Positions 11,162 through 23,289 of a DNA stretch of 64,000 nt are shown here, piece by piece. The notes beneath the pieces were generated by a model. That model was given only the letters and a program-made list of their open reading frames with translations. It was not told the DNA's origin and searched no databases. The DNA is taken from positions 51,075,263 through 51,139,262 of the forward strand of contig CM067356.1 of assembly GCA_034190875.2 (NCBI GenBank), given 5' to 3'. Origin of the DNA: Urechis unicinctus (Eukaryota > Annelida > Polychaeta > Xenopneusta > Urechidae). Both the position numbers and the translations under genes were made by a program. Each line of letters starts with the position of its first letter. The first letter of the stretch is position 1.

Positions 11162-12495
11162 AATAGGCCTATGGGACATGTGGGAACTTGGCGAACTGTA
11201 TCAGGAATTTTGAACAATTTCAGAATCGGTCCATAATTGACCAAGTTATTATGCATTTTAACCAATTTTCTTGACTATCGCATGTATATTGATGATTTTA
11301 TAAGCAATCAAATTTATTAAAGAAATCATGCTGTCCGGGGCCATGATATATTGACCTTGATTTAGCTGACTCAAGGAAAAGCTTAGTTTATTAAATATTA
11401 CTGCGGCGTACCATACTTGACCGCGTGCCGTGGGGCGAGCACAGGGCAGAGGTGGCCTTTGTTCAACGCGATAAGTCGGCTGTTGTCAACAAACCAATGA
11501 AGAGCCACCAGAAGAAATAGACCCATGGGTACATGGAGGAACTTGACGAACTTTGATGACAATTTTTTTTTATCAAAATCATCTTCATCACTTGTATAAT
11601 CATCAAGGTTATCTTCAGAATAACCTTCATCACAAAAATCTTCATTGATATCATTATTATCATCAAAACCCTTATCGTCGTGGAAATCTTACAATTACAA
11701 TTCAGCACCATCAATCTGTGATTGTTTTTACGATCGAGTCATTTTCCAGGAAGATACTAATGATTTGAAATTAGTTTCGATGACCTTGATCTTAGTTTGC
11801 ATTCAAGATACACAACCTCTAGGTTTTGTGCATCAATTACACCATCCATTTAAAAAAATAATTTCGATAATATACTGAAAATTGCGATCTGTCTCACGCG
11901 ACAAATAAACTTAAACATTTATTTAAAGGCTAATCAATACTAAACGAAATAGGCCCATGGGACATGGGAGAACTGTATCAGGAAGTTTGAACATTTCAGA
12001 ATTATTCATTTTTAAAATGAAAAAGACTCTTAAATGTTTTTGTTCACATGCAAAATAGACATCACTCTATAGTTATGTTAATGTAAAGACAGTAGTGCTA
12101 ATGTAGATTTATCATCAATGTCAACTGTTTCTGCTGAGTTCTTACCTGCTGTCATGAAAATGAATGCAAATAATTCATTAGAAATTGGTGCATGCATTTG
12201 TTTGGTATGTGTACTTGTATTGTGAAATGATTTTTGAAATAAAAATATAATTGATTGAATTTGATTCTCTCTTCACTTAATCAAGCAAAATAAAAATATT
12301 TGCCATATATATGAACAAAAAAGACCACACAATGATTTTGAGTGCATTAACATGTATGTTCATACAATAACTTTGAGTTAAAGAATTTCAGGCTAAATGA
12401 ACACAAACTTCACAACCTGTACAATCTGGTCACCTGTGCATTTAAGGTCACTCTGGCCTAGTCCCTTGACCGACCTGATTAGACAGGTTTGACTG
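11162..12495. other. Intergenic stretch with a recurring short motif
   Basis: No gene is recognised. Three degenerate copies of a motif like AATAGGCCCATGGGACATG lie at about 11162, 11513 and 11949, and a fourth at about 14936. They are followed by GAACTTG or GAACTGTATCAGG. The stretch 11570-11680 is rich in ATCATC-type imperfect trinucleotides. The rest is AT-rich and featureless. Confidence 0.45.
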
Positions 12496-12501
12496 TACAT
12501 A

Positions 12502-12556
12502 GATACATACATACATACATACATACATACATACATACATACATACATACATACAT

Positions 12557-12605
<49 letters not shown>

Positions 12606-12633
12606 TACATACATACATACATACATACATACA

Positions 12634-12664
<31 letters not shown>
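12502..12664. repeat. Compound (CATA)n-(CA)n-(CATA)n microsatellite
   Basis: CATA array interrupted by a short CA run at about 12571-12600, then CATA again. Open frames across it are repeat artefacts. Confidence 0.97.
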
Positions 12665-13450
12665 GTTGAGATGTTGACCCCCAAAAAAGGGGCGTTCGCA
12701 ATTATCTGTCAGTAAGAAGTCATGCTCGCACAAATCAGTTACGCTCAGAATTTTCGCAGCTGTGTGCTGTCGCATAATTTTGGCTGGCGATATAACACCG
12801 TAGTGATAATGAATACACAAGCCTTTAGATTAAATAGAAATGTCACATACAAAAATGGGCGGGATGTACCCGCACCACTTTTAGTAACACTAAGCGGTTT
12901 GGTTACAATCCTGTTATTAATGAAGACGACCTATTTGGCGACAGAATAGCAGTATTGAGAAATGGTGATTCCTTCAATGCATCTTTCATAAGGTGTGAAG
13001 AACGCTTGTGTAAAAAAGCAGTTAAGATACGAGCAACACGTGGAGGCTCTGTTTGATCAAAAGAAATTCAGGCGCGGCATGAACATGTTACGCAACGAGA
13101 AGCATCAGATATATGGCATGCATATGAACAAATGTCCCTATCCCCGTTCGATTCTGTGAGGTGGACGGACGCGAAGGGAATAGGGAATAAACACTGGCAT
13201 ATGGACATAAGGATATACTTCAATGAATGAGAACACCGTCTGGTGGCAGATAATTATGGCCGAGTGCTCGTTACTGTTGTTGTTGCCGCTATGCGTGGTC
13301 GCTCGCCCTATAGGGCAGGGATCGCTACTGTTGTTGCAAAGGTAAACTTCTCTTGCTCTAACTCGGCCTTTAATTGCAGTCTGGGGTTAGAATTTTTTAG
13401 TGGTAGTGAATTTCGGGTGGCTGTAGTAGACTTAAGTACTGGCAGTGGAT
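12665..13450. other. Intergenic stretch, no gene recognised
   Basis: No coding sequence with recognisable similarity is seen. The text is of mixed composition with no long repeats. Confidence 0.4.
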
Positions 13451-13459
13451 ATGGGATAT

Positions 13460-14410
13460 CGGGTGGTGGTGGTCGATGTGGGGTGATAGTCGATGTGGGG
13501 TGATAGTCGATGTGGGATGGTGGTCGATGTGGGGTGGTGGTCGATGTGGGGTGGTGGTCGATGTGGGGTGATAGTCGATGTGGGATGGTGGTCGATGTGG
13601 GATGGTGGTCGATGTGGGGTGGTGGTCGATGTGGGGTGGTGGTCGATGTGGGGTGGTGGTCGATGTGGGGTGATAGTCGATGTGGGGTGGTGGTCGATGT
13701 GGGGTGGTGGTCGATGTGGGGTGGTGGTCGATGTGGGATGTGGTCGATGTGGGGTGGTGGTCGATGTGGGATGGTGGGGTGGTGGTCGATGTGGGGTGGT
13801 GGTCGATGTGGTGGTCGATGGGGGTGGTGGTCGATGTGGGGTGTTGGCCGATGTGGGGTGGTGGTCGATGTGGGGTGGTGGTCGATGTGAGGTGGTGGTC
13901 GATGTGGGGTGGTGGTCGATGTCGGTTGGATGTGAATACTGGATAGTGTTCGATACAGGGTTTTGGTCTCAATGGGGGGTGGATGTCGATGTTGGATCGA
14001 GTGGTGATCGATGGGGCAAGCTGTCAATGTTGGATGGTGGTCGATGAGGACTAGCGGTCGATGTGAGGTTGTGTTAGATGTGGGGTGGTGGTCGATTTTG
14101 TATGGCGGTTGATGTGGGGTACTGGTCGATGTGGTTGGTAGTTGATAAGGGATGGTGGTTTGCGTTGGGTAGCTGGAAATGTTGGGTGGCGGTCGATGTA
14201 GGGTCGTCGTTGGGGTGCGGTCGACGTCGATGTGTGATGGTGGTCGATGTAGTGTAGCAGATGATACGGGTTGAACGTCGATGTGGAGTTGATGTATATG
14301 CGGGATTGTGGTCTATGTGGTCGATGTGGGCAGGTAGTCCAGGAGGGGCATTGGTCAATGTGGAGTGGAGATAAATGGTGGGTGATTTATGTTGAGGGGT
14401 GGCGGTCGAT
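13460..14410. repeat. 18-bp G-rich minisatellite
   Basis: Direct copies of GTGGTCGATGTGGGGTGG with single-base variants, regular from 13470 to about 13930 and increasingly degenerate to 14410. The array is strongly G-rich on the plus strand, with many GGGG or GGG runs. The long open frames in it, on both strands, are artefacts. Confidence 0.95.
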
Positions 14411-15019
14411 ATTGTATTATATATGAATCTCTCGAGTTAATCGTATAATTACGCAGATCAATAAGACCGGCAAACCAAAACGAGCATTTACAAATGTTCA
14501 CATACCTGGGTGGAGTGAAATAATGTTATATACCTTCTCTTCAGCTCTGTCAGCCTGTATGTATCAGGTGATTCTGCGCTAGAAAAACTTTTTCGTAACC
14601 AGAATACGAGATGAAAGAAAACCCGATTCAACTGGGTTATTCACGCATCAGCAGATACCAATGCGCCCAACTGGTTATATGCAACGATTTTCATGCGCTG
14701 TCATGTGTGTCGTGTGCTAAATATAGTGTGGTCGTTTGCTAGGTGTGGTGCGTCGTTAGGGCTGAAGCCATTAAATGGAGAGTATGGGGCAGTCTGCAGC
14801 CATTTAAATCAATGCATGGTGCAGTATTACGCCATTCATTGGAGTGTATGGTGTGGATTATACTTGCATCTGATTATTGTGATTATTGCGACCTGTATGG
14901 CGAGACAAAAACTGTTCAACAAACAAGCTGAACAAGAGGCCAATGGGTACATGGGCGAACTTAAATGACATTGTTTTAATAATAAACATCATTATCACCA
15001 TTATAATAAGAGGCTCATA
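14411..15019. other. Intergenic stretch, no gene recognised
   Basis: Contains one copy of the recurring GGCCAATGGGTACATGG-type motif at about 14936, and otherwise nothing recognisable. Confidence 0.4.
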
Positions 15020-16884
15020 ACGTAATTTTGACCAAAATGTTGCAATTCCTTTTTTTCAAATCATCGTTCACAATTCTATTTGTTCATTTCACTCTCCAAG
15101 GCTGGGCATTTCAGCGGGAACTCATTTGCAATGTTCGCTTGTGGTTGCGAGACGTGCCACGACATGCGACCGACTTTGTCTTTTAATTTCAATGTTGCCT
15201 CCAGCATTGCAATATTTGATTTCAGTGTTATGCATTGATATATAATTACCATATAATATTCAGTTATTGCACCAAACCATCACATTGTGAATTTTAACAT
15301 GACGTTCCTCATTAATTCGATCATATTTAATCTCGAGGCAGCAAGATGGCCTCGTTTCCATCATGAGCGTGTGACTTTTCGTGTGGGCTGGTTTTGGCAT
15401 AAACAGATGAATGGATGATTGCAAATCCATCAAGCAGTTCGATGTCAGTAATAATCTATAATGGAAATGTAACTGGCGGATTATACATGAATGTATTCAG
15501 TTGTAAGAACTTAAATTGATACAAGCTATGTTAACTGAGTTAATACAAGACAGCCACAACCCTTCTTTTACTACCGCTACAATAGCCCCCAATGTAGGGC
15601 TCGTAACTGAAATCAAGCATCGACTGATGCATGAGGAATGGGCTGTATATGGGCTGAATCTACTCAAACCGGAAGTCAAGACCGGCGGGGGCACATCGCT
15701 CCTTGCACAAATCATCTATGTATTTGTTCTCTTCTTCATTGAAGTAATTCTTCCAGTCTCCTATCCCACCACAACGCATATAAGCTGAAATCTCAGCTTT
15801 GAGGAAAGTAGCGAAAGGACCCTCCGTGTGGTTCGTCGATGGCTGTTGCTGCATGTTGGAGAAGGAGACCCATTCTGCCACTGCCTGAAGCTCCTCTTCA
15901 GTCTGCTCCGTTCCCAGAAACGCCGATATTTTCTGGATGAAGTCGAGCGGATTTTTATTGAGGTCTTCGTAAGTGATGACCATAACATTAGGTCGTTCTC
16001 TCTGGGCCCACCAGGACAGCACGTGATCAAAGTAATCTCCATAGGAGAGTTTGCCCTGCCTGTAGAGCGCCATGAACTGGTGCCAGTTGCCAGGGAACAA
16101 GCCATTGAGCACGTTCATTCTGTTGAAGTGGTACCAGGACACGAGTACGTCCTTTGGGTTACGAATGGCCACGATGACTTTTCGCTCAGCTTTTTCCACC
16201 AGCTTCCCCGCCACATTAAAGTGGACATGCGTCTTGGCTACAATAGGGGGTTCAATGAGGTCGTATGGATGAATGGGTGGGCTGTTGAGCTCACAGACCA
16301 TGTGACGCATGACTTGGTCAACTGCCTTGGCTTTCTCTGTGTCACAGCCATGGAGGAGAAGCCAGCAGATCTCCACAAGGCGTGAGGTGCCTGACGACGC
16401 GAGATGCATGTTAAACGTTATGATGCGATATGGTAGACATCACGAGTGAAACAGTTATGTATTTTACCTGCCCTGCTGTGGCGCACACGCGCTTGCACAT
16501 ATGCACAAACACACACACACAGACATGCACACACACTCACACACACACTCACATACACGCACACACATGATTTCATCCACACTCGCAAACACACACACGA
16601 TTTCATCCACACTCGCAAACTCACCCCACTCACACACTCACGCACACTCAAACTTGATCACTCACCCGATCTGGGGTATCCTGCGATCAGCACATCGCAT
16701 TCAGTGACCTCTCCTGCCCGTAGTTTCTCCAGAGATTCCTTCGTGAAAGGCATATCGGGATACAAAATGCCGTCATCAGTAAAGCAAGGCGGAGGCTGCC
16801 ACGACGTCAGATTCCCGGGCGCACGTTGCTCTTTTCCCTCCATTGTTTCACTCTGCGGTACTCGGAGCAATTGAAGTGATCAAC
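15020..16884. repeat. Sulfotransferase duplication, unit B
   Basis: Direct duplicate of 9241-11161. It shares the 3' flank, exon 2, a shorter and more degenerate CA-rich intron, and exon 1. Exon lengths are the same as in unit A, to the base. Confidence 0.92.
15660..16870 (-). CDS. Cytosolic sulfotransferase (SULT family), copy B
   Basis: Two exons, 16870-16666 and 16390-15660, with the same splice positions and the same 311-residue length as copy A. The second exon differs from copy A at only a few residues (for example Thr to Ser in the GKLxYGDY segment, and Glu to Lys in EDLNxNPL). Exon 1 has more changes, notably in the first 20 residues (LRVPQSETMEGKEQ against LRMQQRETMEEKDQ) and MHDGV to TDDGI. 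The PAPS-binding loop, the catalytic His of KTHVHF, RNPKDVLVS and the RCGGIGDWKN motif are all kept, so both copies appear functional. The higher exon 1 divergence suggests the second exons were homogenised by gene conversion, or that exon 1 is less constrained. The substrate is unknown. Confidence 0.93.
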
Positions 16885-17696
16885 CAAGTTGTAGCGGCTG
16901 TATAAAGCGGTCTACCCGAAGCGGATGACGTCAGCAGGGATCGAAACCCAATTCTTCCAGGTCGTTAATGAGCCATTCCAACAACAGACGAAAACTCGTA
17001 TCTCCCCGTGTTCTATTTTTAAGGAAATGAGATATCATTGTTCGGTTTGTGTTTGGCGTGTGTGGTAGGGAGATGGGATGGGGTCGTTTGGGCGGCGCGC
17101 TCCAGCCTACCTCCACAGCCATCCAGGACCCTGCCATTATCGTACCGCTCATTTCTCACATCCCTTCTCCATTATGTAAAACAACGCCGCCATGACAAAA
17201 AACAGCCGACTTGTTGGCGGGCTGTTGTGGCTGGTATCCACGCGCGTCTGCACAACATCTCCCGCCGTCTGCCTGACTGGATGGGCGGCTGCAATGCAGG
17301 CCGTTCATTTTGTCCGTGTGTGGATTTGAGACCCGAGTTTTTAACCAACGTGCGTGCGTGCGTACGTGCGTGCGTGTGCGTTAAGAGACGGATTTTTACT
17401 CATATGGGCACAGTTACATAATGAGTTTATCAATTATGTCATTATGCAATTTGAAATAAAGAATGTGACCATGATGGTTGGGTCATGATGTATGTAATAG
17501 GTCTCGTTTGCGATCAGGCTATAGTAAAATAGTGGTGATATCAGCCGGCTTGCCGTACAGGCGCATCATACATAATACGGCATTATAATGTATGTCATAG
17601 AAGCAGATGGGTCTTAAAATTCCTCTTGAGTAACTTACTCAGTAAGTGCTCGAATTGTGGAAGATGGTTCAATGTCTTACCCTCTACCAGACCACA
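16885..17696. other. Intergenic stretch before the 12-kb duplication
   Basis: GC-richer than average, with a short GTGC/GTAC tetranucleotide run at about 17349-17378. No gene is recognised. It ends exactly where homology to the second 12-kb unit begins. Confidence 0.4.
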
Positions 17697-17697
17697 G

Positions 17698-18470
17698 CCA
17701 CCGTAGTAGTGACCGTCTGGTGTTACATCCGTACACGAGGCTAGTGTTTGGGCTGGAGTTATTTAATACCAACACACAAAGAAAGGTGCGGGTGTTATAG
17801 CTGGTGTGTAACAGATTATGGAACAATTATGTCAATACCCGATGGCGATATCGACACCCAGCAAATGACAGTGGAGTGATTACTGTTCTTCCTCAAAACA
17901 CCTCTCTCCGAAGTTACAAATGGCGAGCACCTGTCCCATCTATTCCCATATCATATCATAATGAATGGCGTATTTTCAATACTCAATCACTTCTCTCAAT
18001 CTCTCGGGTTCATTTCATGATCGCGGAACTTCTGAAACGAATTCTTCCACTGACTTATCAGTAGAGGCCAGCCACAGCCAGACGCTGTGTATTGTCAGCT
18101 GCCCTAGAAACGTCTGGCACGTGGCGTTTGTGGCTCCATCTACCGCAGACACAAGTGGATGCCAAAACGATATGCGTAACTACGTATCAATGACTACCCA
18201 CTGACGAAGTTGTACATCAACGGTGTTTTGCCCCAGCAGCCATCAGACAATGGGCACACCATCAGTCACTGCTGACGGGACGCAATGCTCCATTGCTTCC
18301 GTCCACTTGGCGGACAAATATAGAAAGCGTTTATGCCAAATTATATATTAATATACGCCAGAAATCGGCAAATATAGTAATGTTAGTGGCAGGGATTATT
18401 GTGACTGAGTGCTTGAAAGTAACATCTATGATGAGGACGATACCCAGAGGGAGAAAGGACCGAAGTAGTC
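17698..18470. other. Unit 1 start, non-coding
   Basis: Non-coding sequence at the left edge of duplication unit 1, about 900 bp or more beyond the 3' end of the transporter gene. The matching stretch in unit 2 is 29739-30510. Short open frames of 80-130 codons here show no family signature. Confidence 0.4.
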
Positions 18471-18474
18471 AAGT

Positions 18475-18905
18475 GTCACCAAGTGGAAGCTTAGCACCAG
18501 GTGGAAGAGTAGCACAAGATGGCAAAGAAGTACTAGGTTGTGGAGTAGTACTAGGTGGTGAAGTAGTACTAGGTGGTGAAGTAGTACTAGGTGGTGAAGT
18601 AGGTGGAAGAGTAGCACCAGGTGGAAGAGAAGCACTAGGTGGTAGAGAAGCACTAGGTGGCACCAGCTGGAAGAGTAGCACCAGGTGGTAGTGTAGCACC
18701 AGGTGGTAGAGTAGCACTCGGTGGAAGATTAGCACTCGGTGGATGAGTAGCACCAGGTTGAAGAGTAGCACCAGGTGGCAGAGAAACACTAGGTGATAGA
18801 GTAGCACCAGGTGGCAAAGAAGTACTAGGTTGTGGACTGTGGAGTAGTACTAGTAGGTGGTAGAGTAGCACACAGGTGGTAGAGTAGCACTAGGTGGTAG
18901 TGTAC
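18475..18905. repeat. Minisatellite of 15-18 bp units, unit 1
   Basis: Direct copies of AGTAGCACCAGGTGGTAG and variants (AGTACTAGGTGGTGA, GAAGCACTAGGTGGTAG). Copy number and order differ from the unit 2 array, showing turnover since the duplication. Open frames across it are artefacts. Confidence 0.93.
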
Positions 18906-19079
18906 ACCAGCCGGGTGTGCACAGGGAAGAATGTTACAGCCTTGAATGCATACATATTTGCGAATGTATGTCTTTCTGTTCTGAATGCAAATCACTATGG
19001 AGCTTCCTTGAAATGTTAAGGAGTTTAAGTAAAAGTGGCTTTTGAAGCTGAACGTCATGAGAACATTGGATTTCCCACA

Positions 19080-19370
19080 TGAGGTCACACGAGGAGCTGA
19101 TTGTTGACCTCCGATGTCATCTTAGGATCCAGGAGCACAAAGTGAGTTTCCAATAGGTTCAGTAGGGGTAACTTTTGTGTTGAAAGTGATGGTTTGACCT
19201 CCAAAGTCATTTAAAGTCATAAGAGTAGCTAAACATCTAATGTCGTTGGAAGAGCTGAGTGTTGACCTCCAAGGTCATCATAGGTCGCAAAAGGAGCAAC
19301 ATATTGACCTTAGAGGTAATTTGAGTAGTTGAATGTTGACCTTCGTGGTCAACTGAGGTCATCGGGAAGC
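19080..19370. repeat. Degenerate repeat with TTGACCTCC...GTCAT cores, unit 1
   Basis: Five copies of a TTGACCT-type core followed after 3-4 bases by a GGTCA-type core lie at about 19105, 19195, 19263, 19302 and 19336. The spacing between copies is irregular (about 35-90 bp). One copy is a perfect TGACCT-CCA-AGGTCA everted pair. The set lies just 3' of the transporter gene. It is either a decayed minisatellite or, less likely, a cluster of nuclear-receptor half-sites. Confidence 0.5.
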
Positions 19371-19414
19371 CACGAAGCTTTATTTTCCAGGCAGTCATCA
19401 AAATAGCTTCAATG

Positions 19415-22065
19415 TCAATAGTGTTTTGCGCTTCCTTCAAATGTTAACGGCGTAGTCTCTGAAACCTGTCGCACATCTAAAGCTGGTTGTTTCATTGTCA
19501 TGTTGCGTTTCACTACAGTGCCGCATAGAAGTAGAACAACACAGAGAAGAGCCGCAATCGTCAAGCAGAGTAGAAATATACTGGGTCCCTGAGAATCAAT
19601 TAATGATCCTCCTATTGTCGGAAGTGACATCATACCGATATTAAACCCTACGTTAAGCAGTGATGATATCTTCCCTGATATTATTGTGCATTCCTGAACA
19701 AATGATAACGTTGTCGGATACATGCTGGCGCTTCCACATGCCGTTATGATAACCGAGACCCATATCATAACGTTACTGACACGGTAACAGAAGTAGAGCA
19801 TGGTGGTACCGCAAGCTAACAACAAGACGTTACCCACCAGCATGGTACGTGGACGGAGTAGCGCCGCCAGACCTACCCCTATCACAGAAGCCACGACTTT
19901 AACAAGCTGATACACGGCTGATATCAACAGACTCGCATTTACTGACCACCCCAATTTTTGTTGCATAAACGTCACCAGGAGACCACCGATAGAAATGTCG
20001 AGGCCGGCGTAAACAGCCACCAAGCATACACATGCCGATAGAAAACCGATTTTCTTTTTCTGGCTAAGTGTGATGCTTACGAAGTCACGGATGGAGAACA
20101 CACCAGAACTCTTGTAAACAACAGCTGCAGTATCTTTGACGGTACCGCTTCGTTCAGACTTCGTTTGGGTGCGTTTTACTGTGTACTGAAGAACACATAA
20201 CGCTCCAGAAATAACATTTGATATTCCCGTCAGGTAGTAAACATAAACAACACGTGTTATCGGTATATCTTGTACCATTGTTGCAGTAGAATTCGTCGTC
20301 ATGTCTTGCCTTGTATAATTAAAGAAGTGATCCCTTTGATCCGCGGTTTCGGGGAGAGGGGTGGTTGGTCGCGCGAGGAAGGCGGAGAAAATGAAGGGAG
20401 AGGCTGCCATGCCCACGGTGAAGAGCAGACGTACGGCCTGTACCAGGGGCCCTGGTTTGGACGGGTTGATGTGGAATGGCAACATTGAGACAGCTGGAAA
20501 ACCACCATCAATAAACAATGCATTCAATTCAATGGCCTTGGATATTATAAGACATACCGGGTAAAAAAATAATGAAGATTATCAGTTAAATATATTTTTC
20601 ATGCCGACCTGTGATTGCCCCACTGGCAAAGAAGGCCGACAAGGCGTTGAGGAGCCAGATGACTAAGATGTTGGGCCAAACCGCAATAAGACTGGTGAAG
20701 ATACCACACGCGATAAGAACAAGTCCCATCGTCAACATCCGGTTAAAATAATCCAATAAATGGCCAATCAAGATACTTCCAAGTATCGACGGAACAGCCC
20801 GCCATGTATAAATGGCGGACACTTGAGTCGTGGAAGCAGACGACAGGATTTCCAAATCTGGTAGAGTAACGCCGATTTGTCCATCTTGAATTCCCTGTAA
20901 AATGTACAACCGATATAGAGCATCAATAATCAAAAGTTAGAGGCATGTAGGTAAAGCAAGTTGGCAGGGCTAGGGAGTCATGTGACAGTCTACCAGGGTG
21001 TGTTCATTGCTTTGGTGGCGAGTAGGGTGGGGTTTTATTCAGCTTGGTACGTCCCCCTCCGCACTTGTTGTCATAATGGCGCATATAACTGTATTAAGGA
21101 TGCATTTTGTAAGTCCCATCAATATCGGTGGTTTTGGAAAAATCTACTACGTACCATATCTGGCTTAAAATTCACGTCCCATGAAAAAAAAATATAGCAT
21201 TGGTCACAGGTTGTACTCAATTATACGGACATCTCTGCCAAAGTAAGGAATCGGTCAAAGAAGGGTTGGTTTTTATTTTTGAAACAGGATTTATATGATG
21301 TTTGATGATATGAACCCACAAAACAGCAAAATATACTTAACGTGTTAGTTATCGCATGGTCACGTGGGTGATATGGGAAAAAGACCGAGCTTTTTCTCGA
21401 GCTCTGATTGGCTGAGAGTAGGGTGCCATGCGATAAGTCGAGATAAAACAACTGCAAGTGACCGTTTTATTGCGCAAAAAAAAAACGGTGGAGGGGCTGT
21501 GGTTACTCCATCCCTTCTACATAAACCCGTCCACTTGAATCCGCCTATGATTTGACCCACTTATTTCAAGTGGACCCGATATGACACTCTCTCATGCCTC
21601 CATATAACTGATACAACTCCGCCTAATCCGTCGATAGACTCTCTTAAGGAAACCTATCATGCTTCAATTGAACTTCATACCTGTATTGTGTTATGCACTT
21701 ATGTCTGACCGTTCTCTTGTTAGTCAGAATACTTCACTTGCCCCACTCGTTGCGCAAGTGGTTTCAGGTTGGAGGAGATGGTGAGTCATCATGAATAGGA
21801 AAAAAAAAGGCGACCATCTTACAAGCTATTAGCAAGTCAAATGTTTCGCCCCTGAGTCCGTCAGTCATTGACGACATGCTCCTATACACACATGCACTCA
21901 CAGACACACGCACACACATCCATGCGGAGATGAACACACCGACACAAAGTATGCACGCACGCACACACTAACACAACTTAATAGATTCGAACGAAGGGGA
22001 GAACTTACAACGTTAAAGCTGCAGAATAGGATCAATGCCACTGTCAGCGCTCTGCTCACGTCCAT
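19415..22065 (-). CDS. MFS transporter, NaGLT1/MFSD4-like, copy 1
   Basis: Three coding exons on the minus strand: 22065-22009, 20894-20609 and 20493-19415. All have GT-AG borders and join in frame to give 473 residues. The first exon (19 residues, MDVSRALTVALILFCSFNV) starts membrane span 1. The second continues GIQDGQIGVTLPDLE and carries the MFS motif-A-like loop GHLLDYFNR. The third carries PGPLVQAVRLLFTVGMAASP, a long loop with possible N-glycosylation sites (NYT, NST), then six more hydrophobic spans. Layout and motifs resemble sodium-dependent glucose transporter 1 (MFSD4B) proteins, plasma-membrane solute carriers expanded in invertebrates. Substrate and sodium coupling cannot be read from sequence. 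The C-terminus ends TFEGSAKHY. It is transcribed away from the NQO-like gene, leaving about 3.6 kb between the two start codons. Confidence 0.88.
20895..22008. other. First intron of MFS transporter copy 1
   Basis: A 1.1-kb intron with GTAAGT donor at 22008 and TTTTACAG acceptor at 20895. It contains an A-run followed by ACGGTGG and a CA-rich patch at 21888-21970, and no nested gene that I can recognise. Confidence 0.75.
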
Positions 22066-22880
22066 TGTAATCCTTGCGATGAAGACGGCACACTCTTCAC
22101 ACGAGGAGCGTTGGAACTGAACACCACAGGTTCCGCTAACACCAGGCGCCTTATCTTAACCCTTGACCTCACACACCTGCCACAGAGCGAGCCCTGTCCT
22201 CATGCACACTAGCGTGTAGCGTACCTCTGCCAGCATACCTGGCGTGATTAAACGGATTGCCACAACTCTGACATCGTCACAGATTGAAATCACAAGGTTA
22301 TTTTGTACGTCTCTCTGTATTGGGTTTTAATTCCTCCTTTTAAACATATATATATATGGTATGGAAAGTTCATTGTTATCGGGGCATATGATCAATTTGA
22401 CTTTGGTAATTACATAGCTCAATGAGGTAAAAGATCAATTTGTTTAAATATATACAATGCGGCATTCGGAAAAAAATCAATTAGATTATGCAATTTGCTT
22501 GTGCTAACTCGCGTTAGCTTCTTGCGAATAATGGATGTAGGCGAATAGACATATCTGCCCGATAGTGGTGATTGTACCTTACCCGGTGACAGCTCGCGCA
22601 GCCACGCTCGTCTCGGGGTGACCTAACGTCCAACAGGCCAGACGCCCCCAGTAGCTAGCGACGGGTGTCATGGTCCGTATCGAGTGCATTGTCATACTCT
22701 CAGTTGGCAAATAGACAGTGTTATCACGTGTACATACTAACGTACACTCCGTTCTTGTATCGGATGCTGGATTCATTGGGAAACTCCTTGAATATATCAG
22801 TTTCCCTTTGGTGCAAGTTATCCATTTGCACAAGCTGCCCATTGATGCAAATATCCCATTAATGTCAGTTGACCATTAGC
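22066..22880. promoter_or_regulatory. Upstream region of MFS transporter copy 1
   Basis: Non-coding flank just 5' of the minus-strand transporter start; it must include its promoter. No unambiguous TATA box is seen. The matching region in unit 2 is 34076-34890. It has a 4-bp net indel (near 22200) relative to unit 2. Confidence 0.35.
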
Positions 22881-22884
22881 CCAA

Positions 22885-23285
22885 TAGTCCATTGGTCCAA
22901 AGCGTCAGTGGCCAAATGATCCAAGTTGTTAAAAGTGTCAGTGGCCAAATGATCCAAGTTGTTAAAAGTGTCAGTGGCCAAATGATCCAAGTTGTTAAAA
23001 GCGTCGGTGACCAAATGATCCAAGTTGCTTATTATCGTCAGTTGCCCATCGATGAATGTTTCTCGATTGTGAAATTTGCCCATTGGATCAAGTTGCGCAC
23101 TAGTGACAGTTGCCCAATGGTCCAAATCACTCATTGGTCCAAATCACTCATTGGTCCAAATCACTCATTGGTCCAAATCACTCATTGGTCCAAATCACTC
23201 ATTGGTCCAAATCACTCATTGGTGCCAATTCTTTAATGGTGCCAAATTCTCACTGGTGCCCGTTGTTCATTGGTGCCAATTAGTG
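22885..23285. repeat. Two adjoining minisatellites (33 bp and 17 bp), unit 1
   Basis: First block: about four copies of a 33-bp unit containing GTCAGTGGCCAAATGATCC and AAGTTGTTAAAAGT (22903-23030). Second block: about six perfect copies of the 17-mer ATTGGTCCAAATCACTC (23126-23222), with degenerate relatives (CATTGGTGCCAATT) to 23285. They are repeat-generated open frames, not genes. Confidence 0.9.
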
Positions 23286-23289
23286 TCAT

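Noticed and set aside
13308..14047. Open frames up to 239 codons on both strands rich in His/Pro or Trp/Gly
   Set aside because: They translate the 18-bp minisatellite and have no splice or start context.
21973..21995. AGATTCGAACGA as a tRNA T-loop
   Set aside because: No acceptor stem, anticodon arm or matching D-loop can be formed around it.
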